Source of the DNA: Thermofilum sp.
GTDB taxonomy: Archaea > Thermoproteota > Thermoprotei > Thermofilales > Thermofilaceae
Length of the DNA stretch: 19,852 nt
Direction of reading: 5' to 3'
Assembly: GCA_020832965.1 (NCBI GenBank)
Contig: JAJHRM010000017.1
Span: 1-19,852, forward strand
The position numbers and the translations under genes were made by a program. Under the pieces are notes generated by a model, which saw only the letters and a list, made by a program, of their open reading frames with translations, did no database searches and had not been told where the DNA came from. Below, piece after piece: positions 15,081-19,852 of the stretch; within the stretch, counting starts at the first letter, position 1, and every line of letters begins with the position of its first letter.

Positions 15081-15500
15081 CTACGATTCTTTAGGGGAGA
15101 GGCTTTTGGGCCATACTCTTTTTATCCAGGCGACCTTGTCGAAGTCCTTATCCTCAGAGACTATTAGAGTTGCTCCTGCCTTCTCCATAGTGGCTATGTG
15201 AAAAGCATCAGAAGGCTTAAAGCCGTAATTGACTAGGTATTTTTCCGCCGCATAGAGATCCTCAGCGTCAAGGGGGACAATCTCAACAAAGGGTAACACT
15301 ACACGCCTTAAGAACTCAAAAGTATCAGAGTAGGGTACGCCGTATCTCCGCGAGATATAAAGAGTCTCGTCCACCACAATCACGTTTAAGATAAGCTCCT
15401 CCTCGATCAGATTCCCCCAGAACTCTTCCAGTGGTTTTCTCCTCTCACCCCGCAACGTGTTTAAGTAGACAAGAAAGTTCGCATCAACGAAGGCTTTCAT
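15081..15500 (-). CDS. vapC: PIN-domain ribonuclease toxin VapC
   Basis: This is a 139-residue PIN-domain endoribonuclease, toxin of a type II pair. The four acidic metal-binding residues are present: Asp6 (MKAFVDANFLVY), Glu45 (VIVVDETLYISRRYG), Asp98 (FKPSDAFHIA) and Asp117 (VSEDKDFDKV). The start at 15500 (MKAFVD) is chosen over in-frame ATGs at 15509 and further upstream. GGAGG lies 9 bases before it but directly abuts the ATG at 15509, and PIN proteins usually start two or three residues before the first strand. It overlaps the end of vapB by 17 bases, indicating tight coupling. Confidence 0.9.
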   Translation of the reverse strand: MKAFVDANFLVYLNTLRGERRKPLEEFWGNLIEEELILNVIVVDETLYISRRYGVPYSDTFEFLRRVVLPFVEIVPLDAEDLYAAEKYLVNYGFKPSDAFHIATMEKAGATLIVSEDKDFDKVAWIKRVWPKSLSPKES

Positions 15501-15756
15501 TGTACTCATCCTCCATAGACAGTTTAGCAAGCTCTCCTGGCAACGGCTCCCTAGCCCCCAGTGCTCGCAACTTCTCTTCGTGTTGCTTTAGATACTCAAA
15601 TACCTCTTCCAGCGAAGGCCTGCCTCTGAGCAGTATCCCATCTGGTCTAAGCTCAATGGTTACAAAGCCACCCTCCTTGATGCCGTACCTTTCTCTAATT
15701 ATCTTCGGGATCAGCACCTGTCCTTTCGGCCCAACTTTTATCCTCAGTTCTACCAT
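15484..15756 (-). CDS. vapB: AbrB/SpoVT-type antitoxin VapB
   Basis: This 90-residue protein has an N-terminal swapped-hairpin DNA-binding domain: MVELRIKVGPKGQVLIPKII, then RERYGIKEGGFVTIELRPDG. The C-terminal acidic helical tail (SLEEVFEYLKQHEEKLRALG and onward) is expected to wrap the VapC active site. Such antitoxins neutralise the toxin and repress their own operon. The ATG at 15756 lies 27 bases from a TATA box, so the mRNA is probably leaderless. vapC follows with a 17-base overlap. Confidence 0.92.
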   Translation of the reverse strand: MVELRIKVGPKGQVLIPKIIRERYGIKEGGFVTIELRPDGILLRGRPSLEEVFEYLKQHEEKLRALGAREPLPGELAKLSMEDEYNESLR

Positions 15757-15777
15757 GTGTTTTCAAAAGTAATATCA

Positions 15778-15786
15778 AAGTATAAC
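15778..15786 (-). promoter_or_regulatory. TATA box of vapBC
   Basis: The minus strand reads GGTTATACTTTG, centred about 27 bases before the vapB ATG. Spacing predicts a leaderless transcript, and vapB autorepression would be expected here. Confidence 0.55.
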
Positions 15787-15914
15787 CTTTATGTTTTTCT
15801 CTTTTTATTTTTGCTTTAACGCTTCATAGGTGAAAAGATACATAAAAATAGAAAGTCTAAAATAAACGGTTTAAAAACAGCCCGTGCTAAATCTAAGAGA
15901 GTAGTTATTGAGCA

Positions 15915-16073
15915 ACCGGGGGGTGCTATCAGGCCAGTAATCGCCTTCGTGAAGACAGACTTCCCACAGCCCGTCTCTCCAACCAGGGCTACTGTTTCCC
16001 CTTCGAATACATCTAGGTAAGCCTGCGAAACAGCATGTACAACACCGGCATACGTGTAGAACCTCACTGCACG
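15915..16073 (-). pseudogene. Broken oppD-type ATPase fragment (Walker A region only)
   Basis: On the minus strand about 50 codons, RFYTYAGVVHAVSQAYLDVF onward through GETGCGKS to GLIAPPG, are 45/50 identical to residues 19-68 of the OppD in this window. An in-frame TAG (16074-16076) precedes it and the similarity stops abruptly after PPG, so the rest of the ATPase is absent. The frame then runs through unrelated sequence to a stop near 15816. The DNA differs from oppD at many synonymous positions (roughly four in five bases match, by eye). It therefore derives from a separate, long-selected paralogue, not a fresh local copy. The fragment cannot make a working ATPase. Confidence 0.88.
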
Positions 16074-16082
16074 CTACGTCGA

Positions 16083-16135
16083 GAGAGTGTTCTACCACCT
16101 ACACGAGCCAGGAGAGTGGAGGTGACAACACCCTC
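16083..16135. repeat. Imperfect inverted repeat beside the oppD fragment
   Basis: The left arm GAG-a-GTGTT-cta-cCACCT can pair with the right arm AGGTG-ac-AACAC-c-CTC across a loop of about 20 bases, giving 13 pairs. It begins 7 bases outside the boundary TAG of the oppD fragment. It could be an RNA hairpin, the scar of a mobile element, or chance. Confidence 0.35.
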
Positions 16136-16199
16136 ACTAGAAGAAAAGCCCAGAAAAAAGGTTTATTTATTAAGATTATTTGGTGGCCTTTTTCCCTCC

Positions 16200-16210
16200 T
16201 AGCGCGCGCT
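16200..16210 (+). promoter_or_regulatory. TAGCGCGCG intergenic motif, copy 4
   Basis: TAGCGCGCGCT lies in the gene-poor stretch 16136-16328, about 90 bases upstream of the TATA box of the orphan antitoxin. Nothing else in this stretch is recognisable. Confidence 0.35.
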
Positions 16211-16294
16211 TTAACACGGTTAAAAGTTTTCTCATAGAGCTTCCAAGCAAAAACTCAGGCTAACAGTTCGAGAACGCAAGTTAATGAAAACCTT

Positions 16295-16306
16295 TTTTAT
16301 ACTTTT
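16295..16306 (+). promoter_or_regulatory. TATA box of the orphan antitoxin gene
   Basis: TTTTTATACTTT is centred about 29 bases before the ATG at 16329, leaving little or no leader. Confidence 0.5.
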
Positions 16307-16328
16307 TGGAGTAGTTAAGGTGAAGAGC

Positions 16329-16496
16329 ATGAGTGAGAAAGTGAAAACGAGCCTGCTGATCAATCGAGCTCTATGGGAGGAGTTTAAGCTCAAAGTGGGA
16401 GGCCGTGTTGGGCTGAGAGCTTTGAGCAGAGCTGTGGAGGAAACTGTTAGCGAGATTACCTGCCATAACCTGGCTACGAGGATTATTTCCGTTTGA
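16329..16496 (+). CDS. Small ribbon-helix-helix antitoxin-like protein without adjacent toxin
   Basis: This 55-residue protein begins MSEKVKTSLLINRALWEEFK. A beta strand is followed by two helices (ALWEEFKLKVGGR and LRALSRAVEETVSEI), the pattern of MetJ/Arc-type antitoxins of archaeal VapBC pairs. AGGTGA lies 5 bases before this ATG. An in-frame ATG at 16284 would add 15 hydrophobic residues and would start ahead of the TATA box, so it is less likely. The tail CHNLATRIISV is unlike the usual acidic neutralising tail, and no PIN toxin follows within the next 100 bases. It may be a truncated antitoxin left after loss of its partner. Confidence 0.65.
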   Translation: MSEKVKTSLLINRALWEEFKLKVGGRVGLRALSRAVEETVSEITCHNLATRIISV

Positions 16497-16595
16497 AAAA
16501 TGAGGACTGGACTTTTGCCATATGTCAACTTCAACCATTTTCCCTAATGGCAGATAACATTTTTTATGCTGAGAATAACAAAAGTATTGAGAATT

Positions 16596-16853
16596 ATGGA
16601 CGTGAAACTAGTGAAGAAGGGCCTAGAGGAACTAGTTAAAAGTATTGATTTGGAGCTAGCAAAAATTGAGACAAGATTAGAGGGCATGGCCGAAAAATTT
16701 GGACTAAGCTCTTGGAAGGAACTAGAAGATTTTTTCAAGGAAGGCAAAGACCTCCCAGAGGTAGATCTTGCATGGGCTGAATATCTCTACTTGAAGAATA
16801 GACGTGAAAATCTCCTAAAGGAAAGAGAAGAGGTATTAAAGCTATTATCGTAG
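16596..16853 (+). CDS. Antitoxin partner of the TumE-type toxin
   Basis: This is an 85-residue, Lys/Glu-rich, mostly helical protein starting MDVKLVKKGLEELVKSIDLE, with coiled-coil-like heptads and a middle segment EKFGLSSWKELEDFF. Small helical proteins of this kind regularly precede TumE (DUF6516) genes in archaea and are taken as their antitoxins. The ATG at 16596 is preferred to 16566, because the T-rich TATA-like element TTTTTATGC (16561-16569) then lies about 30 bases upstream. The stop is 13 bases before tumE. Base composition is clearly more A+T rich than the flanking housekeeping genes, suggesting acquisition. Confidence 0.7.
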   Translation: MDVKLVKKGLEELVKSIDLELAKIETRLEGMAEKFGLSSWKELEDFFKEGKDLPEVDLAWAEYLYLKNRRENLLKEREEVLKLLS

Positions 16854-16866
16854 CTTGAGGTTTAAA

Positions 16867-17238
16867 ATGGCTAGATTAGACGAAATTCTTGGCTTTATAA
16901 AAGAATATCTTTCAGAGTTCAAGCCAATTATTATTGTCTCAGAGCACTCTTTAGAGGAAGAAAGAGAATATATAAATCTCAGTATTATTATTGAGCAACT
17001 GAGGGTGCTTATAATAATTAGAGAATACTTGGTCAGAGGAAATGTAATAGCATACGGCTATTACTTTAGGACGAGAACCCATGAAGAATGGTGGGATAAC
17101 AGACCACACCACCCAGAAATATCTACGTACCCCCACCATAAACATATAAGCGGAAAAATCGAGCCTCTAAAAACACCGTCTTTGGAGTCCTTTCTAGAAC
17201 ACATAAAAAAGTTTCTGGAGCACTTCTTAAGTTTGTAA
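16867..17238 (+). CDS. tumE: TumE-family (DUF6516) toxin
   Basis: This 123-residue protein begins MARLDEILGFIKEYLSEF. Conserved features of the family are YGYYFRTRTHEEWWDN (about 59-74) and the histidine-rich motif RPHHPEISTYPHHKH (75-89), then the C-terminal helix SLESFLEHIKKFLEHFL. TumE proteins are annotated as toxins of a type II pair; the paired histidines suggest a metal or RNA-cleaving site, though the mechanism is not settled to my knowledge. The ATG at 16867 has GAGGTTT about 6 bases before it and is better than a TTG at 16855. It follows its presumed antitoxin and ends 16 bases from the convergent thymidine kinase gene. Confidence 0.82.
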   Translation: MARLDEILGFIKEYLSEFKPIIIVSEHSLEEEREYINLSIIIEQLRVLIIIREYLVRGNVIAYGYYFRTRTHEEWWDNRPHHPEISTYPHHKHISGKIEPLKTPSLESFLEHIKKFLEHFLSL

Positions 17239-17254
17239 ACTTAAAGGAGGCCAT

Positions 17255-17809
17255 CTAGGGGACTATATGGTGTTCTCTGCATCTAGCCTCGTATGTTTCT
17301 GAGCCACCCACGAGGACTCTTGGGCTGTCTCTTGGTGCAGGCTTGCCGTTTATGAGCCTCTGGGTCCTCGTCGCGGGCTTTCCGCAGACCTTGCATACAG
17401 CTGTCAGGCTTACGACCTTGTCTGCGTAGGCTAGGAGCCTCATCGTCGTTTCGAATGGCTCACCCTTGAAGTCTAGGTTGAGCGCAGAAACTACTACCAT
17501 TTTCTCAGCGGCTAGCTTGTTGAGCTCGTCTGCAAGTATCGGTGGGAAGAACTGCCCCTCATCTATGCCTATAACGTCGTAGTTTGCGCTTTCACTAGTG
17601 ATCCTTCTTACCCCTTCTTCGTCCGGAGGGACGACCACGGCGTTTATCTTTAGCCCGTTGTGCGAGGTTACGCTTGCCGGATGGTACCTGGTGTCGATGC
17701 TCGGCTTATATATCACGACTCTCCTGCCGGCTATCATCTGCCTCTCGATGCGCCTGATTAGCTCGGTCGTCTTCCCTGAGAACATTGGGCCAGTAACTAC
17801 GACCAGCAT
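17255..17809 (-). CDS. tdk: Thymidine kinase (type II)
   Basis: This 184-residue enzyme phosphorylates thymidine to dTMP in nucleoside salvage, using ATP. It has the P-loop GPMFSGKT (7-14), RVVIYKPSIDTRY (30-42), SHNG (49-52) and the catalytic acid in GIDEGQFF (81-88, Glu84). The C-terminal zinc-binding lasso carries Cys139-x2-Cys142 and Cys177-x2-His180, with the thymidine-binding RVLVGGSETYEARC between. The start is the ATG at 17809, 27 bases from a TATA box, so leaderless; a TTG at 17818 would start upstream of the predicted mRNA start. It is a single-gene unit convergent with the toxin locus. Length and motifs are standard. Confidence 0.96.
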   Translation of the reverse strand: MLVVVTGPMFSGKTTELIRRIERQMIAGRRVVIYKPSIDTRYHPASVTSHNGLKINAVVVPPDEEGVRRITSESANYDVIGIDEGQFFPPILADELNKLAAEKMVVVSALNLDFKGEPFETTMRLLAYADKVVSLTAVCKVCGKPATRTQRLINGKPAPRDSPRVLVGGSETYEARCREHHIVP

Positions 17810-17832
17810 CAAAGTCAAGACTCTACGGGAAG

Positions 17833-17840
17833 ATATATTT
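17833..17840 (-). promoter_or_regulatory. TATA box of the thymidine kinase gene
   Basis: The minus strand reads AAATATAT, centred 27 bases before the tdk ATG, in the 79-base gap after the fucose-isomerase-like gene. Confidence 0.55.
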
Positions 17841-17888
17841 CAATCCTTTAAGAATAAGGTATCTTCAGCCTTTGACTCCTCTCCCCCC

Positions 17889-19103
17889 TCAGTATATCTC
17901 TAGGTTTAAACCCAGGAGGCTTGCCAGGATGGATAGTTCCTGCAGGTGATCACCGAGAATCAGTGCGTAGTGGTTTCCAATGCTTTTCTCCAAAATTATT
18001 TTCGGCTGTGAAATTTTGACTCTTACTTGGGTCCTGCAGTGCCTCTCGCTCCAAGGAGCATCAACTATCGTCCCAGCGAATATTCTTATCGTATCTAGTC
18101 CTGGATTTACCCTGAAAATGGTGACTTTTTCTCCAGCTGGGTAGTCTACCCTTATTCCCACCCCTCTGCCGCTCTCGAAATGCGTCATCAGGGAGTATGT
18201 TGAGGTTAACGGCGCTGTGCAGTGTGTAAAGAGAACACTATCTTCCCGTATGATAGCTGGGTTGGCCATAAAGGCAGGTTGCCCCGTAGCCCACTCCCCG
18301 AGAAGCATTGAGACTAGTAGGGGGACATCCCCTTCACAAGCTGCTGGAAAACCGTTCGTATTGAGCAATGAGAGGGCGAGGCATGCGGTAGTGTCAAGTT
18401 CCTTTATTATGTCGAAGCACTTTACAGTTAGACCGTCCAGACGCCTTTCCTCTACGATTTTCATGAGGGCGAGGTAGAGCCGGTAGGCTTTCTCTAACTC
18501 CGCCCCGGGTATCCTTACTTCTAGTGCTCTTGCTACGAGCTCTTTGGGAACCGCTACGTTTCTAGTAGAGTTGAATACTTTTACGAGTTCCTCTAGTGAA
18601 ATCTCCACGAGCTCGGCGCCTACTCTTTCACGCAGGGTTAAGGGATCAACCCTGCTGTAGACTAGCCATGGACTTACTTCTCCAACCAGGCCGAGCCTTG
18701 CACTCTTAAGCCTTCCGAGAGTTTTTTCAAGGAGTTCAAGTCTCTGCAGGATGCTTCTCACATGCTCTGACCCCTGCAGCTTCTCAACGAAGAAGTTTCT
18801 ACCACTTGCTCTCAGGTAGCCCGCCGCCTCAATTACTGCTGGCAAGCTGTTGTATTCCTCGATGTACAGCAAGTAGATGATCCTGGACTTCTCCGCGAGC
18901 GAGGTTATCGTTTCCTCGGTCCCGCCGGTTGCGACGAGGACGACTCTGGATAGACAGCTGGAAGCTTTCTCGGCTGAAGTCAGAACACCCTCATAGGCAA
19001 CTCCCCTTAAATCCCTCAACACTGGTGACAGGTACTCCGCCTCCATCCTGAGGCCTTGCTCCACGCCGAGCGTAGAAACCGCAATGCTTAGGCACGGCGC
19101 CAT
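17889..19103 (-). CDS. L-fucose/L-arabinose isomerase family protein
   Basis: This 404-residue protein has the C-terminal features of the L-fucose isomerase family: GFPAACEGDVPLLVSMLL (about 261-278), ANPAIIREDSVLFTHCTAPL (about 289-308) with metal-site Glu and His candidates, then HFESGRGVGIRVDYPAGE and a beta-rich ending. The N-terminal region (VVLVATGGTEETI) forms a Rossmann-like first domain. It is shorter than E. coli FucI (about 590) and similar to the many archaeal 'fucose isomerase-like' proteins, few of which have been tested. An aldose-ketose isomerase role is therefore inferred and the sugar is unknown. The ATG at 19103 lies 26 bases from a TTAATTAA box, so the mRNA is leaderless. 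It is divergent from the TrpF-fold gene. Confidence 0.82.
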   Translation of the reverse strand: MAPCLSIAVSTLGVEQGLRMEAEYLSPVLRDLRGVAYEGVLTSAEKASSCLSRVVLVATGGTEETITSLAEKSRIIYLLYIEEYNSLPAVIEAAGYLRASGRNFFVEKLQGSEHVRSILQRLELLEKTLGRLKSARLGLVGEVSPWLVYSRVDPLTLRERVGAELVEISLEELVKVFNSTRNVAVPKELVARALEVRIPGAELEKAYRLYLALMKIVEERRLDGLTVKCFDIIKELDTTACLALSLLNTNGFPAACEGDVPLLVSMLLGEWATGQPAFMANPAIIREDSVLFTHCTAPLTSTYSLMTHFESGRGVGIRVDYPAGEKVTIFRVNPGLDTIRIFAGTIVDAPWSERHCRTQVRVKISQPKIILEKSIGNHYALILGDHLQELSILASLLGLNLEIY

Positions 19104-19125
19104 GTGAAAAACTGTCCTCGGGCAG

Positions 19126-19133
19126 TTAATTAA
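19126..19133 (-). promoter_or_regulatory. TATA-like box of the fucose-isomerase-like gene
   Basis: TTAATTAA, a palindrome, is centred about 26 bases before the ATG at 19103 in the 117-base divergent region. Confidence 0.5.
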
Positions 19134-19189
19134 GTTTGTTTCAGGGTAAGGGGTGGGATTTCAGCTTCCAGGTGCGGTTAAGTTTATGT

Positions 19190-19197
19190 GTTAATTG
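19190..19197 (+). promoter_or_regulatory. TATA-like box of the TrpF-fold gene
   Basis: GTTAATTG is centred about 27 bases before the ATG at 19221. AGTTTATG a few bases earlier is an alternative. Confidence 0.4.
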
Positions 19198-19220
19198 AGC
19201 AACGTCCACCATTGATAGGG

Positions 19221-19852
19221 ATGGATAGGGTTATACAGATCTACGCTATGGTTAGCTTGGAGGATGCCGTCTCCGTTGCGGAGCTGGGGGCAAACCACGT
19301 CGGCATGATGGTTTCTGAGGAAGGCTTGCCCTACTCTGTTAATGCTGAACTTGGGAGAAAAATCTGCAGAGCCATCAGGGGACGTGCCAGGTGCGTAATG
19401 CTGCCGCTCACGCATGAAGCACGGGAGATCGTTGATCTCGCGCTAAAAGTTGAGGCGGATGTTGTGCAGATTGCAAGCTATGAGGAGTATCTCCCCTACG
19501 AGATATACGCGGAGCTGTTCGACGAGCTGCGGAGACACGGCTTATCCGTCATCAAGGTAATTCCGGTGGGCTATGGCAATGAGCTGGAAGCCTCTAGGCG
19601 CTACTCCTCACTATGCGACTATTTGATGCTGGATACGCACGGCGAGCCTCCAAGCCCGCTGCTTAGAGGGTTCATAGGTGGGACTGGGAGAGTGCATGAC
19701 TGGAGTATTAGCAGGCTTATAGCAGGAGAGTCGCCCAAGCCCGTTATTCTTGCGGGCGGCTTAAACCCCAGCAACGTCTCTGAAGCCATTAGAACTGTTA
19801 GGCCTCAAGGTGTAGATGCTGCAACATCGCTGGACATACCTGGCTCAGGCGG
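19221..19852 (+). CDS. TrpF-fold (phosphoribosylanthranilate isomerase-like) protein, partial, catalytic Cys absent
   Basis: The 210 visible residues form a (beta/alpha)8 barrel of the TrpF family: SLEDAVSVAELGANHVGMMV (12-31), then CDYLMLDTH (132-140) with the expected catalytic Asp138, then FIGGTGRVHDW (151-161) and VILAGGLNPSNVSEAI (175-190). TrpF converts phosphoribosylanthranilate in tryptophan synthesis. However, the general-base Cys of 'KICG' is Tyr8 (QIYA), the 'SPR' loop reads EGLPYSV, 'VQLHG' reads VQIAS, and 'DVSSGVE' reads DAATSLD. No other trp gene is near. A different aldose-phosphate isomerisation is more likely than tryptophan synthesis, though the true activity is unknown. 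The gene runs past the right edge. Confidence 0.85.
   Translation, partial: MDRVIQIYAMVSLEDAVSVAELGANHVGMMVSEEGLPYSVNAELGRKICRAIRGRARCVMLPLTHEAREIVDLALKVEADVVQIASYEEYLPYEIYAELFDELRRHGLSVIKVIPVGYGNELEASRRYSSLCDYLMLDTHGEPPSPLLRGFIGGTGRVHDWSISRLIAGESPKPVILAGGLNPSNVSEAIRTVRPQGVDAATSLDIPGSG

Noticed and set aside
1..19852. tRNA, rRNA, CRISPR array or full insertion sequence
   Set aside because: I saw no cloverleaf with T-loop consensus, no rRNA-like segment, no regularly spaced repeats and no transposase in any frame.

Overview
The window looks like part of a hyperthermophilic archaeal chromosome, most likely Thermoproteota (a Thermofilum-like lineage is my best guess, by gene content and not by any search). 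Supporting signs are TATA boxes about 27 bases ahead of start codons on apparently leaderless genes, GTG starts, AGG/AGA-rich arginine codons, GGTGA-type ribosome sites where a leader exists, an MNS-clade ATPase with a C-terminal nuclease-like domain, and AbrB/PIN and TumE-type toxin-antitoxin pairs.

Layout. 1-2842 (minus) is an ion/osmotic unit: trkH, trkA and an MscS-like channel that runs off the left edge. 3205-4023 (minus) is a membrane-anchored SagB-type nitroreductase. 4168-5568 (plus) is an ATPase/nuclease gene with a striking palindromic promoter. 5565-11898 (minus) is a complete peptide/oligosaccharide-type ABC transporter operon in the order oppA-oppB-oppC-oppD-oppF. Its substrate-binding protein appears to be circularly permuted: the usual C-terminal half comes first and the usual N-terminal half last. 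12142-13015 (plus) holds two poorly recognised genes; the second resembles the KEOPS subunit Cgi121 at its C-terminus. 13058-14966 (minus) holds a divergent RpiB-family isomerase and a phosphohexomutase.

15081-17238 is an accessory island: a vapBC pair, a broken fragment of an oppD-type ATPase gene, an orphan ribbon-helix-helix antitoxin, and a TumE toxin with its antitoxin in markedly A+T-rich DNA. 17255-19852 returns to housekeeping-like genes: thymidine kinase, a protein of the L-fucose isomerase family, and a divergent TrpF-fold protein that runs off the right edge.

The strongest unusual signals are the permuted binding protein; three isomerase-fold proteins, two of which lack textbook catalytic residues (RpiB His to Trp, TrpF Cys to Tyr); a TAGCGCGCG-type motif found at four intergenic sites, each upstream of a gene; and a high-identity oppD fragment that probably comes from a second, partly lost transporter operon. 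No tRNA, rRNA or CRISPR array was seen.
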